Positions 42,008 through 51,138 are shown, counted from the stretch's first letter. The stretch: 64,000 nucleotides of DNA from Myroides sp. N17-2 (GCF_002286775.1 NZ_NSGJ01000002.1:1-64000); one strand, 5' to 3'. Translations and numbers: made by a program. Notes: a model not told the origin generated them from the sequence alone.

Positions 42008-42751
42008 TTAATAGAAAGGAAGATTAGGGTCGTCTATTAAGTAGCGTTTAGGTTTTTCTATGCGTGTTTCAGTTGATTCTTTTTCTTCTTCGGTAGTTTC
42101 ATCATACCAACCATTCCATAGAGTGTATTTGCCGATTAAAGGTTCGTATGTAGTAGTACTCACTGCTCCTGATCCACTAGAAGAAGATTCAACATAAGAT
42201 AGAGCGAATCGATTATCAATGTATATGAATTTAGTATTGATTAGACCTCTTGGTGCTAGATAAGTCGATATTTTAAGTTCTTTATTATTGATAGAGAAAT
42301 CACCTGGAACTTCGTGCAATACATAGTAATTAGTGAAACTTGATGGTTTAGCTACTCGAGACATTTCTTTTAAAATATAAGTACTGTCTGTGTTTTTAAA
42401 TAAGATTAGGACAGGACTACTGCCTTCTACATCGTATTTATGTTTTAATAGGAGTACTATATCGTCAAGATTATCACCATTAAGATCTCCTTGTGCTTTA
42501 TCTATTATTTCATATATGCTATTCGGTGGGACGAAGTCTTCTGCGGATTTACCTGATGTAGGAAATATATAATCTTCTTCTTTAATGTAGGTAATTGAGG
42601 AGTCTGCCGTATCGTCTACTTCTTCAGTAGCAGGAGCTTCCCTCTCTTCATAGTGTTCTTCAGTATTGTTGCTCTTATCTCCCTTACACGAGTGTAGAGT
42701 AGGTATGGTTATTAACAGGGTCGTTAGTAATATGTATAAATGTTTAGTCAT
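42008..42751 (-). CDS. Lipoprotein with calcium-loop-like motif, first of tandem pair
   Basis: Paralog of the downstream gene: 247 residues, near-identical lipoprotein signal (Cys22), acidic linker, FPTSGKSAEDFVPPNS matching the partner's FPKTGRSIEDFIPRSS, and the loop DLNGDNLDDIVLLLKHK, a fuller D-x-N-x-D-x-x-x-D calcium-loop pattern than the partner's. C-terminal halves have diverged strongly. Recent duplication of the 5' part or gene-conversion of the signal region is likely. Exported to an outer or periplasmic membrane surface. Function unknown. Confidence 0.65.
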   Translation of the reverse strand: MTKHLYILLTTLLITIPTLHSCKGDKSNNTEEHYEEREAPATEEVDDTADSSITYIKEEDYIFPTSGKSAEDFVPPNSIYEIIDKAQGDLNGDNLDDIVLLLKHKYDVEGSSPVLILFKNTDSTYILKEMSRVAKPSSFTNYYVLHEVPGDFSINNKELKISTYLAPRGLINTKFIYIDNRFALSYVESSSSGSGAVSTTTYEPLIGKYTLWNGWYDETTEEEKESTETRIEKPKRYLIDDPNLPFY

Positions 42752-42919
42752 TGTGTATTTCTTTTGTAGCTATAAGATAACGAGATTTTGGAGGTAAAAT
42801 TTTGTGAGATTAAAAAGTTTTAAAAGTGTAAATTACCTATTGATAGTCTTTTGTACTTTATTTGATGATTTATTTTTATAGATTTACCATAACCAACTAA
42901 CTTTTAAATTGATTCGATT

Positions 42920-43768
42920 ATGAAGAGAAGCCTGACGCTTTTAATGATGCTTACTATAGGTACTGTAGCAAGTGCTCAAGTACATATTCCTTTTAGACTT
43001 ACGAAGTATAATAATATGTTGATCAAGACGGTGGTCAATGAGAGAGAGAGCCTGGATCTGATGTTCCAAGTGGCAATGGATGATGGAGCAATATCTCCTG
43101 AGGCAACTGCTAAAGTTAAGGGGATAGTATTTGACAATGATGGGTACAGTACTTCTAATAAGGTGCAGATAGCAGGGCAGAGTTGGAAAGATATACCTTT
43201 TATTAATAATCAGTATAGTGGACAAGAATCAGATGGTAAGATAGGGATGCTATTATTTAAGAATAAGGTGTTAGAAATTAACTATGATAGTGCTGAATTA
43301 GTGAGACATGAAGTGATGCCTAGTATAGAAGGATATGTGGCTATGCCTGTAAAGCATCGAAATGGGGCAATGTTTATAGATGTCGTTAGTGAAATAGCGG
43401 GGGAGAGTTATACGCATCCTTTTTATTTGCAATCTGGTTATGCGGGGGCGATGTTATACGATGATAGATTCTCAGAGAAGAATGTATTAAGCGAAAAGTT
43501 GGTTACTATTAGTGAGAAGGAATTGAAGAATTCGGCAGGCAAGATTGTGATTACTAAGACTGCTGAGGTAAGTAAAGTCAGTGTTGGTGGTTTTGAGTTA
43601 AATAATGTGGCAGTGGGGTATTTTGTTGGAGAGTTAAAGAATCAACCATTTAGTTTATTTGGTGCTGATATGATGAAGCGCTTTAATTGGATTATTAATG
43701 CTGATAGAACGATAGCGTGGATTAAGCCAAGTAAACATTATAAGGAAGAGTTTTTTAGATTAAACTAA
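42920..43768 (+). CDS. Exported aspartyl-protease-like protein lacking catalytic Asp
   Basis: Secreted protein of 282 residues with a signal peptide ending TVASAQ. Two lobes resemble bacterial retropepsin-like aspartyl proteases: DGKIGMLLFKNKVLEINYDS in lobe 1 and PFSLFGADMMKRFNWIINADRTIAWIKPS in lobe 2 match the strand-loop patterns that follow the active sites. The sites themselves are degenerate: lobe 1 reads FQVAMDDGAIS instead of F-x-x-DTGAS, and lobe 2 reads YLQSGYAGAM, with Gln where Asp is expected. It is probably a non-enzymatic binding relative. Monocistronic. Neighbours do not explain its role. Confidence 0.6.
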   Translation: MKRSLTLLMMLTIGTVASAQVHIPFRLTKYNNMLIKTVVNERESLDLMFQVAMDDGAISPEATAKVKGIVFDNDGYSTSNKVQIAGQSWKDIPFINNQYSGQESDGKIGMLLFKNKVLEINYDSAELVRHEVMPSIEGYVAMPVKHRNGAMFIDVVSEIAGESYTHPFYLQSGYAGAMLYDDRFSEKNVLSEKLVTISEKELKNSAGKIVITKTAEVSKVSVGGFELNNVAVGYFVGELKNQPFSLFGADMMKRFNWIINADRTIAWIKPSKHYKEEFFRLN

Positions 43769-43838
43769 TAAAATGGTTATGACTGTGTTTTATAAAGTAA
43801 AGAGTGTCATTCTAGATAAAAGTGAATGTTAATATTCT

Positions 43839-43846
43839 TATTTTTG
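43839..43846 (+). promoter_or_regulatory. -7 element of the GYF/RDD gene
   Basis: TATTTTTG (TAnnTTTG) lies 16 bases before the GTG start at 43863, implying a very short leader and supporting this unusual start codon. Confidence 0.5.
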
Positions 43847-43862
43847 TTAAAAATTAAAATAA

Positions 43863-44510
43863 GTGAAGAGAGAATATCATTTAATCATAAATGGTCAGAA
43901 ACAGGGACCATATAGTGAAACCGACTTACGTCAGTTCGTTATTTATCCAAATACATTGATTTGGTATCAGGGCTTGAGCAATTGGACAGAGGCAATGTAT
44001 CTACAAGAGATGTCGTCTTATATAGTACAGCCAAGTTATAATGCTCCGAATAGAGTAATGTCTAATCAGAGAGTTTCGATAAGTTACTCGAGTGATAATA
44101 ATTATGTCACAGTGACTACGGATACAGAACGCATACATTATCAATATGCTGATTTTGGAGAGCGTTTTGTCGCTCGTTTACTAGATTCCCTTATTGTTAT
44201 TATTCCTAGTTGTTTTTTCCCTATAGTATCGGGCTGGCTTTATTTTGCATTAATGCAGAGTAGTGATCAGCAGGCTACAGTAGGACAGAATGTAATGAAG
44301 ATAAGAGTGCTAGACTGTGCTGGAGAGAAGGTGACTTTCGGGCAGGCCTCAGGTCGTTATTTTGCAGGAATACTTTCAGGTATGATGATGCTTATCGGGT
44401 ATTTTATGTTCTTCTGGACAGATAAGAAACAAACATTACACGATAATTTAGCAGAGACTATTGTAGTTAGAGAGATAGGTAGAGAAAGAGTAGATTCGTT
44501 TAAGTCGTAA
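43863..44510 (+). CDS. GYF_2/DUF4339 plus RDD-domain membrane protein (GTG start)
   Basis: 215 residues. The N-terminal GYF_2 (DUF4339) domain (about 4-55: YHLIINGQKQGPYSETDLRQF, TLIWYQGLSNWTEA) is a small protein-interaction module. After a linker, an RDD domain (about 98-205) has GERFVARLLDSLIVIIP, GQNVMKIRVLDCAGEKVTFGQASGRY and TLHDNLAETIVV. Hydrophobic segments at about 111-133 and 171-188 insert it in the inner membrane. Role unknown; RDD proteins are often accessory to exporters or Na+ handling. The GTG start is chosen because the -7 element is just upstream and no in-frame ATG exists. Confidence 0.82.
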   Translation: MKREYHLIINGQKQGPYSETDLRQFVIYPNTLIWYQGLSNWTEAMYLQEMSSYIVQPSYNAPNRVMSNQRVSISYSSDNNYVTVTTDTERIHYQYADFGERFVARLLDSLIVIIPSCFFPIVSGWLYFALMQSSDQQATVGQNVMKIRVLDCAGEKVTFGQASGRYFAGILSGMMMLIGYFMFFWTDKKQTLHDNLAETIVVREIGRERVDSFKS

Positions 44511-44528
44511 TTTACTAAGTATATATTA

Positions 44529-44570
44529 AAAAAGAGGTTCACTTAAGTAAATTAAGTGAACCTCTTTTTT
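44529..44570. terminator. Bidirectional terminator between the RDD gene and rnhA
   Basis: The stem AAAGAGGTTCACTTAA/TTAAGTGAACCTCTTT, flanked by A- and T-runs, serves both convergent genes. It touches the rnhA stop. Confidence 0.9.
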
Positions 44571-45043
44571 TAATCCTCTATTGATTCATAGTATTCATCG
44601 ATGAGTAGATTGGTTCCTGTGGCAGCTTTAACTGCAAGAACATCACATCGCTCGTTCATAGGATGATTATTATGACCTTTTACCCATTTAAATTGTACAC
44701 TGTGTTTGCGATATACTTTTAAAAAGCGTTGCCATAGATCAGGGTTCTTCTTGTCTTTAAAGTCCTTTTTCTCCCATCCGAAGACCCAACGTTTATCCAC
44801 AGCATCGACTACATACTTAGAGTCAGATACAACTAATACTGATGTGCCTTCGCTTTTTAGCATTTCTAGTCCGACGATTACAGCTAATAGTTCCATGCGG
44901 TTATTAGTAGTCTTGCGATATCCTTGCGATGCTTCTTTATAGACATTTCGACCAGCCCATTCTAATATTAGTCCATAGCCACCAGGGCCAGGATTACCTC
45001 TAGATGAGCCATCAGTATAGAGTATTACTTGTGGTAAATTCAT
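44570..45043 (-). CDS. rnhA: Ribonuclease HI
   Basis: Degrades the RNA strand of RNA-DNA hybrids (R-loops, primers) in the cytoplasm. 157 residues, classic length. Catalytic carboxylates: Asp11 (YTDGSSRGNPG), Glu51 (NNRMELLAV), Asp74 (VVSDSKYVV) and Asp134 (NERCDVLA). The basic handle KRWVFGWEKKDFKDKKNPDLW is present. It begins 7 bases after purN's stop on the same strand. Confidence 0.97.
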   Translation of the reverse strand: MNLPQVILYTDGSSRGNPGPGGYGLILEWAGRNVYKEASQGYRKTTNNRMELLAVIVGLEMLKSEGTSVLVVSDSKYVVDAVDKRWVFGWEKKDFKDKKNPDLWQRFLKVYRKHSVQFKWVKGHNNHPMNERCDVLAVKAATGTNLLIDEYYESIED

Positions 45044-45050
45044 TTTATAT

Positions 45051-45611
45051 TTAAAATAGTAGTTTTTCGATAACTTGAGGAAAGTGTAAGTGCTCTAGTT
45101 TTAGTACAGCAGCTCCAACTTGTTCTGGTGAGAACGTAGGGTCTAGAGTTGTTGTAGCTTGAAATATAGTAGCTCCTTCATCATAATTCTCATTCACATA
45201 GTGTATAGTGATACCAGATTCGGTTTCTTTATTCGCTACAACAGCTTCGTGTACGAAGTGCCCATACATCCCTTTGCCGCCATATTTAGGCAAAAGAGCA
45301 GGATGGATATTAATTACTTTATTCGGATATTTTTTAACAAGGTCAATAGGAAATTTCCATAAGAAACCTGCTAATACAATTAAATCGGGTTGAAATTGTT
45401 CTAATTTTTGAGAGACAACACCTTCATTTAGCATATTTCTATCAAAAAGGACAACCGGTATGTTTCTTTTTTCGGCTTTTTCTATTACCTTAGCACTTTG
45501 GTTATTAACCAAAATAAGGTATTGATTAGAGATAGATTTATTTTCGAAGTAGTTAATGATGTTCTCTACATTACTGCCTGAACCCGAGGCGAATAGTGCT
45601 ATTTTTTTCAT
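45051..45611 (-). CDS. purN: Phosphoribosylglycinamide formyltransferase
   Basis: Transfers a formyl group from 10-formyl-THF to GAR in purine synthesis. 186 residues with the N-terminal phosphate loop FASGSGSNVENI, catalytic NIHPALLP (Asn101, His103) and the DEGATIFQ loop whose Asp helps catalysis. The rnhA gene follows in the same transcript. It is divergent from acpP. The fabF-acpP-purN arrangement is common across Bacteroidota and proteobacteria. No purine-repressor site was recognised. Confidence 0.96.
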   Translation of the reverse strand: MKKIALFASGSGSNVENIINYFENKSISNQYLILVNNQSAKVIEKAEKRNIPVVLFDRNMLNEGVVSQKLEQFQPDLIVLAGFLWKFPIDLVKKYPNKVINIHPALLPKYGGKGMYGHFVHEAVVANKETESGITIHYVNENYDEGATIFQATTTLDPTFSPEQVGAAVLKLEHLHFPQVIEKLLF

Positions 45612-45769
45612 GTAGTTAGTTGTGTTATGAGGTTGTGAGTACGATAATTAAGTACAAAAAAAAGAATAATAACTGACAATAAATAGAAAAATAGCGATAA
45701 GTATTAATAATTTTTATAATTTCGCACCGACAATTAACATGAAAAATCAGGTTTTAAAATAAAGTTTTT

Positions 45770-45777
45770 TATTTTTG
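45770..45777 (+). promoter_or_regulatory. -7 element of acpP; decides the start
   Basis: TATTTTTG overlaps the first codon (45775) of a longer frame, which rules out the 11-codon extension and favours ATG at 45808. Confidence 0.6.
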
Positions 45778-45807
45778 CCTACGAAATTAAATTTAAAATT
45801 AAAGATT

Positions 45808-46044
45808 ATGTCAGACATTGCATCAAGAGTAAAAGCGATTATCGTTGACAAATTAGGCGTTGACGAGAACGAGGTTGTAGCAGAAGCAAGCTTCACTAAT
45901 GATTTAGGAGCTGATTCACTAGACACTGTTGAGCTTATCATGGAGTTCGAAAAAGAATTCGATATTCAAATTCCAGATGACCAAGCTGAAAACATTGCTA
46001 CAGTTGGACAAGCTATCTCTTACATAGAAGAAGCTAAAAAATAA
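45808..46044 (+). CDS. acpP: Acyl carrier protein
   Basis: Carries growing acyl chains on a 4'-phosphopantetheine arm. From the chosen start it has 78 residues, the normal size. The modification site is Ser37 in [12 protein letters not shown]. The protein is acidic overall, with helix [13 protein letters not shown]. An 11-codon upstream extension is rejected because the promoter -7 element overlaps it. fabF follows, separated by a hairpin (46054-46081) that may let acpP be made in excess. Confidence 0.97.
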   Translation: MSDIASRVKAIIVDKLGVDENEVVAEASFTNDLGADSLDTVELIMEFEKEFDIQIPDDQAENIATVGQAISYIEEAKK

Positions 46045-46053
46045 TAATGATAT

Positions 46054-46081
46054 CCCACGTGTCCTTTCAAGGTCACGTGGG
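46054..46081 (+). terminator. GC-rich hairpin between acpP and fabF
   Basis: CCCACGTG/CACGTGGG arms are followed by an AT-rich stretch with a T-run about ten bases on. Likely a partial terminator or a 3' stabilising stem for acpP mRNA. Confidence 0.6.
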
Positions 46082-46244
46082 TGTTATTATTTTTTTGAAA
46101 ATGACTAATTTTTGAAAGAAACAAAAAAGGACAGATTGGCAACAATCTAACAAATACAATCAAACAAACACCCCGATGTTTCCTTTTTTTACAAAAGTGA
46201 AGGTTGGGATTTTTTTTTATAGTACAAACCATATAAGTTATTTT

Positions 46245-47498
46245 ATGAAATTAAAGCGAGTTGTTGTAACCGGTTTAGGTGCCCTAACGCCAATTGGAAA
46301 TAATATTCAAGAGTATTGGAACAACCTAATTAATGGAGTAAGCGGAGCTGCACCCATTACATATTTTGACGCTACCAATTTCAAAACTCAGTTTGCGTGT
46401 GAAGTGAAGAACTTCAACGTAGAGGATTTTATTGAGAGAAAAGAAGCACGTAAAATGGACCGTTACGCTCAGTATGCCATGGTAAGTGCTGACGAAGCAA
46501 TACAGGATTCAGGATTAGATTTAGGAGCAATTAATTTAGATAGAGCTGGAGTTATCTGGGGTTCAGGTATCGGAGGTTTAGAAACTTTTCAAAATGAAGT
46601 GACTAATTTCGTACAAGGAAACGGAATACCTAAGTTCAATCCATTCTTTATCCCTAAGATGATAGCAGATTTAGCAGGTGGACATATATCTATGAAGTAT
46701 GGTCTAAGAGGGCCTAACTTTACTACTGTGTCTGCATGTGCCTCATCTACTAACGCTATTATAGATGCATTTAACTATATCCGTTTGGGTATGGCGGATA
46801 TCTTCGTAACAGGAGGTTCTGAAGCAGCTGTAACTATCGCTGGTATTGGAGGATTTAATGCAATGCATGCTTTATCTACACGTAATGATGATCCACAGAC
46901 TGCATCACGTCCAATGGACAAGGATAGAGAAGGATTTGTATTAGGTGAAGGAGCAGGAGCTATTATTCTTGAAGAATATGAACATGCTGTAGCTCGTGGA
47001 GCTAGAATCTACTGTGAAATCGGTGGAGGAGGTATGTCTGCAGATGCTCATCACTTGACGGCACCACATCCAGAAGGATTAGGGGCTACTAATGTAATGA
47101 TCAACTGTCTTAAAGATGCTGGTTTAGAAGCTAAAGATGTAGATGTGTTAAATATGCATGGTACTTCTACTCCACTAGGAGATATAGCTGAATCTAAGGC
47201 TATTCTTAATGTATTCGGAGAGCATGCTTATGATATGAATCTTAACTCGACTAAGTCGATGACAGGTCACTTATTAGGAGCTGCTGGAGTTATCGAAACT
47301 ATTTCTGTTATTCTTTCATTAGAGCATGGAATAGTACCTCCAACAATTAATCACTTCACTGATGATGATCAAATCGATTCTAAACTAAACTTTACTTTTA
47401 ACAAAGCGCAAAAACGTGAAGTTAAGGTAGGTATGAGTAATACATTTGGTTTTGGTGGTCACAATGCATGTGTACTAGTTAAAAAATTAGAGAAGTAA
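46245..47498 (+). CDS. fabF: 3-oxoacyl-[acyl-carrier-protein] synthase II
   Basis: Condensing enzyme that elongates acyl-ACP with malonyl-ACP. Numbered from the chosen start it has 417 residues. Cys-His-His triad: Cys165 (VSACASSTNA), His305 (NMHGTSTPLGD) and His342 (SMTGHLLGAAG). The family start MKLKRVVVTGLGALTPIGN is preceded on paper by 23 codons of T-rich leader (from 46176), which I reject. It sits in the acpP-fabF-rnc order typical of Bacteroidota. Confidence 0.97.
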   Translation: MKLKRVVVTGLGALTPIGNNIQEYWNNLINGVSGAAPITYFDATNFKTQFACEVKNFNVEDFIERKEARKMDRYAQYAMVSADEAIQDSGLDLGAINLDRAGVIWGSGIGGLETFQNEVTNFVQGNGIPKFNPFFIPKMIADLAGGHISMKYGLRGPNFTTVSACASSTNAIIDAFNYIRLGMADIFVTGGSEAAVTIAGIGGFNAMHALSTRNDDPQTASRPMDKDREGFVLGEGAGAIILEEYEHAVARGARIYCEIGGGGMSADAHHLTAPHPEGLGATNVMINCLKDAGLEAKDVDVLNMHGTSTPLGDIAESKAILNVFGEHAYDMNLNSTKSMTGHLLGAAGVIETISVILSLEHGIVPPTINHFTDDDQIDSKLNFTFNKAQKREVKVGMSNTFGFGGHNACVLVKKLEK

Positions 47499-47513
47499 TA
47501 TCATCCTATAAAG

Positions 47514-48260
47514 ATGAAAAAGTTACTAAATAGAATATTCAACAATTCCCGTTCCTTCAGTATTGAAGACGGGAATTTTTGTCGAAAGGTGACTCAGATA
47601 GTTGGAGTGAAACCTGTAGACTTATCTTATTATAAAGTTGCATTTACACATCGTTCTATGAACAAGTGTGATGACACAGGACATCCTGTTAATTATGAGC
47701 GATTAGAGTTCCTGGGGGATGCTATGTTAGGCTCTGTAATTGCATCATACTTGTATATTGAAGTTCCTAGTGGGGATGAGGGATACTTGACTAAAATGCG
47801 TTCTAAGATTGTTAGTCGAGAGAATCTAAACCAGATAGGTAAAGATCTTGACTTAGCTTCTCATGTAGAGAGTAAGATGGGTAATCAGCAATTCGGAGAG
47901 AATATTCATGGTAATTTATTAGAAGCTATAATCGGTGCAATCTATCTAGATAGAGGATATCCTGCATGTGAGAAGTTCATCCACGAGAAACTACTTAGTA
48001 CAGTAGCAGGTATTCAAGAGCTAGAAACAAAAATCACTAGTTATAAGAGTCTATTAATCGAATGGTGTCAGAAAAGGAAGCATACGTTTAAATACGATAC
48101 TTTCGAGGAAGACACGGCAGAAGAATTAAAGTACTTCGGTGTACGTCTGTTCATAGACGATAAACTTGTAGCAAGAGCAAGAGCTACTTCTAAAAAGAAA
48201 GCAGAAGAGAAAGCTTCTCAAAGAGCTTATTTTGCTTTTCAAGAGCAGATAAAACAATAA
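47514..48260 (+). CDS. rnc: Ribonuclease III
   Basis: Double-strand-specific endoribonuclease for rRNA and mRNA processing. 248 residues: catalytic domain with the signature YERLEFLGDAMLGSV and the NLLEAIIGAIYLDRGY segment containing the second acidic pair, then a dsRNA-binding domain (about 175-245, ARARATSKKKAEEKASQRA). It starts 15 bases after fabF and is probably cotranscribed. Confidence 0.97.
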   Translation: MKKLLNRIFNNSRSFSIEDGNFCRKVTQIVGVKPVDLSYYKVAFTHRSMNKCDDTGHPVNYERLEFLGDAMLGSVIASYLYIEVPSGDEGYLTKMRSKIVSRENLNQIGKDLDLASHVESKMGNQQFGENIHGNLLEAIIGAIYLDRGYPACEKFIHEKLLSTVAGIQELETKITSYKSLLIEWCQKRKHTFKYDTFEEDTAEELKYFGVRLFIDDKLVARARATSKKKAEEKASQRAYFAFQEQIKQ

Positions 48261-48358
48261 TTATTGTTAATTTCTTAACGGTTTTATAATCTATTATACT
48301 GCCTTTTACATATAAGTAGCTGAATAAAAGTTGTATCTTTGTGTAATGAATTTCTCAT

Positions 48359-48847
48359 ATGGGTATAATAAAACATAAGCTTGAAGACTTTGATAGTGAA
48401 GATTATCGCTTGATCGCTATACATACTTCCCGTAAAGAAGATTATAAGGTAATGTATTTTATTAATTCAGTACTTGAGATTAATCTAGAAAGAAGCAAAG
48501 TAGATGTTGATATCTTTACAGATGTAGGACACGCTTATTTTTCTTTTTATGAGTATGATGATATTGATCATCATGTTTATTGGAAAGTGGTCGCGAATAA
48601 GGCATTCTTAATTCCTGAATCAGGTTTGGATTCACCATTATTTGTCACAGCAAATCATCCAGTAACAAAACAAGGGTATTTACTGCCCGAGCTAAAAGCG
48701 GTCGATTATTTGATTAAAATCGAAGAAACGGATAGTCAATTCGAAATTGGTACAATCATTGAAAGACTTAATACAGTAAAGTTTATCTCGGCTGCTTATG
48801 AAATCAAGCAGGAGATATTGAAAAATAAAACGAACTTAATTTTTTAA
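48359..48847 (+). CDS. IPExxxVDY-family protein
   Basis: 162-residue protein of a Bacteroidota family named for the motif IPExxxVDY. Here the corresponding segment is LLPELKAVDYLIKIEET. Otherwise rich in acidic residues with no signal peptide or membrane segment. Homologs almost always precede pyk, as here (4 bases before the pyk ATG), so a role tied to pyruvate kinase expression or assembly is inferred. Biochemical function is unknown. Confidence 0.88.
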   Translation: MGIIKHKLEDFDSEDYRLIAIHTSRKEDYKVMYFINSVLEINLERSKVDVDIFTDVGHAYFSFYEYDDIDHHVYWKVVANKAFLIPESGLDSPLFVTANHPVTKQGYLLPELKAVDYLIKIEETDSQFEIGTIIERLNTVKFISAAYEIKQEILKNKTNLIF

Positions 48848-48851
48848 AAAT

Positions 48852-50282
48852 ATGTTAGCACAAAAAAAGACGAAAATCGTAGCAACGTTAGGACCAGCAT
48901 CTAGTACAAGAGAGGTATTACATGATATGATCAAAGCTGGTGTAAATGTTTTTAGAATCAACTTTTCACACGCTGATTATAAAGATGTTCAGGAAAAAGT
49001 AAATATAATCCGTGATTTAAATAAAGAATTTGGATACACTGTTTCTATTTTAGGTGATTTACAAGGCCCTAAATTAAGAGTAGGTGTGATGGCAGAGGAT
49101 GTTATTGTAAATCCAGGAGATGTAATTACGTTCTCTACGAAAGAAGAGTTTAAAGGAGACGCTGAACGCGTGTATATGAACTATAAGAAGTTCCCTTCTG
49201 ATGTAAATGCAGGTGAGAGAATCTTATTAGATGATGGAAAACTTATCTTCGATGTATTAGAGACTAATGGTGTTGATGAAGTTAAAACGATAGTAGTACA
49301 AGGTGGTCCTCTTAAATCTAAAAAAGGAGTAAACTTACCAATGACGAAGGTGTCTTTACCAGCGTTAACTGAAAAAGATATTAAAGATGCTATTTTTGCT
49401 TGTGAATTACAAGTGGATTGGATGGCATTATCATTCGTACGTACGCCAGAAGATTTAATGGACTTACAAGATTTGATTAATAAACACTCAGATCACAAAA
49501 TTCCTATCGTAGCTAAAATTGAGAAACCTGAAGCAGTTAAGAATATTAAGAAAATAGTAGCTTACTGTGATGGTCTTATGGTGGCTCGTGGAGATCTAGG
49601 TGTTGAGATTCCTGCACAAGAAGTTCCATTGATTCAAAAAGAATTAGTTCATGTGGCTAAAAATGCTAGAATACCTGTTATCATCGCTACTCAAATGATG
49701 GAAACTATGATTTCTAGTCTTACACCTACAAGAGCTGAAGTGAATGATGTGGCTAACTCTGTAATGGATGGTGCTGATGCAGTAATGTTATCAGGTGAAA
49801 CATCTGTAGGAGCTTACCCTGTACAAGTAATCGAGAAGATGACACAAATTATTCAAAGTGTTGAAACTTCTCCATTAATTAAGGTACCTCAAAGTCCTCC
49901 TACAATCAAAACGAACCGTTATATCACTAAGAATATTTGTTATCACGCTGCTTTAATGGCAAATGATATCGAAGCAAAAGCTATCTGTACATTAACAAAT
50001 AGTGGTTATACAGCATTCCAAATTTCGGCTTGGAGACCAAATAGTAATATTTTAGTATTCTCTTCTAACCGTCGTATCATAACGCAATTAAACTTGTTAT
50101 GGGGAGTTCAAGCTTTCTACTATGATAAGTATGTTAGTACTGATGAGACTATAGAGGATATTAATGCTATGGTTAAAGAAAAAGGACTTGCTACTACAGG
50201 GGATATGGTTATCAACTTAGCTGCAATGCCAATTATCGAAAAAGGTATGGTAAATACATTAAGAATATCTGAAGTAGAGTAG
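48852..50282 (+). CDS. pyk: Pyruvate kinase
   Basis: Final glycolytic enzyme, PEP + ADP to pyruvate + ATP. 476 residues: TIM-barrel A domain with KIVATLGPASS and FRINFSHAD, the B-domain cap (about 70-165), the catalytic signature IVAKIEKPEAV and MVARGDLGVEIP, ATQMMETM, then the C-terminal allosteric domain. Translation start is 4 bases after the IPExxxVDY gene stop, hence coupled. Terminator follows. Confidence 0.97.
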   Translation: MLAQKKTKIVATLGPASSTREVLHDMIKAGVNVFRINFSHADYKDVQEKVNIIRDLNKEFGYTVSILGDLQGPKLRVGVMAEDVIVNPGDVITFSTKEEFKGDAERVYMNYKKFPSDVNAGERILLDDGKLIFDVLETNGVDEVKTIVVQGGPLKSKKGVNLPMTKVSLPALTEKDIKDAIFACELQVDWMALSFVRTPEDLMDLQDLINKHSDHKIPIVAKIEKPEAVKNIKKIVAYCDGLMVARGDLGVEIPAQEVPLIQKELVHVAKNARIPVIIATQMMETMISSLTPTRAEVNDVANSVMDGADAVMLSGETSVGAYPVQVIEKMTQIIQSVETSPLIKVPQSPPTIKTNRYITKNICYHAALMANDIEAKAICTLTNSGYTAFQISAWRPNSNILVFSSNRRIITQLNLLWGVQAFYYDKYVSTDETIEDINAMVKEKGLATTGDMVINLAAMPIIEKGMVNTLRISEVE

Positions 50283-50301
50283 TTACTTTAGAATTAGATA
50301 T

Positions 50302-50333
50302 AAAAGCTCAGAATTGTATTCTGGGCTTTTTTT
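50302..50333 (+). terminator. Terminator of pyk
   Basis: AAAAGCTCAGAAT/ATTCTGGGCTTTT (one G-T pair) with a TGT loop and T-run. Confidence 0.88.
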
Positions 50334-50370
50334 GTTGTTAGTATATAACTCTTGAATCATAATTATAAAA

Positions 50371-50393
50371 AAAAGCTCCAATAAGGAGCTTTT
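50371..50393 (-). terminator. Terminator of the superoxide dismutase gene
   Basis: AAAAGCTCC/GGAGCTTTT with a 5-base loop lies downstream of the minus-strand dismutase stop. Confidence 0.8.
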
Positions 50394-50423
50394 AATAGTT
50401 TGTAATAAAGGTGCAAAATTATA

Positions 50424-51029
50424 TTATTTTGCCTCTGCGTATCTTCTTGAAACTTCAGCCCAGTTAATTACGCTAAAGAAAGCATTGATATAGTCAGGAC
50501 GACGGTTTTGGTAGTTTAAGTAGTAAGCATGTTCCCATACATCCATACCTAAAATAGGAGTACCACCACAAGCAACACCTGGCATAAGCGGGTTGTCTTG
50601 GTTAGGAGTACCACATACTTCTAATTTTCCGTCTTTTACACATAACCAAGCCCATCCAGACCCGAACTGTGTAGCTCCAGCTTTAGCGAAAGCATCTTTA
50701 AAGTTTTCGAATGATCCGAAATCTTTAGCGATAGCGTCAGCTAATTCACCAGTAGGTTCACCACCTCCATTAGGAGACATTACTGTCCAGAATAAGTTGT
50801 GATTATAGAATCCACCACCATTGTTACGTACAGCACCTTTAGTCATATCTAAGTTAGCAAGGATATCTTCAATAGATTTTCCTTCTAAATCAGTACCAGC
50901 GATAGCTGCATTTAAGTTAGTAGTATAAGCATTATGATGTTTAGTATGGTGGATTTCCATCGTACGAGCATCAATATGTGGTTCTAATGCATCATATGCA
51001 TAAGGTAAATTTGGTAATTCGAAAGCCAT
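50424..51029 (-). CDS. sodA: Superoxide dismutase, Mn/Fe family (Mn-like)
   Basis: Dismutes superoxide in the cytoplasm. 201 residues. Metal ligands His27, His77, Asp163 and His167 (DVWEHAYY) are all present. Metal-type residues favour Mn: Gly in NNGGGFYNH (71-73) and Gln144 in PNQDNPL, as in MnSOD, in contrast to the Gln69 pattern of FeSOD. Some Bacteroidota enzymes are cambialistic, so the native metal is not certain. Monocistronic; promoter at 51067-51074. Confidence 0.93.
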   Translation of the reverse strand: MAFELPNLPYAYDALEPHIDARTMEIHHTKHHNAYTTNLNAAIAGTDLEGKSIEDILANLDMTKGAVRNNGGGFYNHNLFWTVMSPNGGGEPTGELADAIAKDFGSFENFKDAFAKAGATQFGSGWAWLCVKDGKLEVCGTPNQDNPLMPGVACGGTPILGMDVWEHAYYLNYQNRRPDYINAFFSVINWAEVSRRYAEAK

Positions 51030-51066
51030 AATTCGTATTATTTAAAGATTAGTATTAATTTTATTT

Positions 51067-51074
51067 CAAAATTA
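51067..51074 (-). promoter_or_regulatory. -7 element of the dismutase gene
   Basis: The minus strand reads TAATTTTG (TAnnTTTG), 38 bases before the ATG. No OxyR- or Fur-like operator was recognised. Confidence 0.45.
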
Positions 51075-51138
51075 CACAAATAAAGCCTAATAGCGAAAGG
51101 TTCTAATGTTTAATATAAGTTAATAAAATCCCTTTAGA

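Noticed and set aside
46176-46244. 23-codon extension of FabF
   Set aside because: The extension is a T-rich leader, while MKLKRVVVTGLG is the usual start of FabF.
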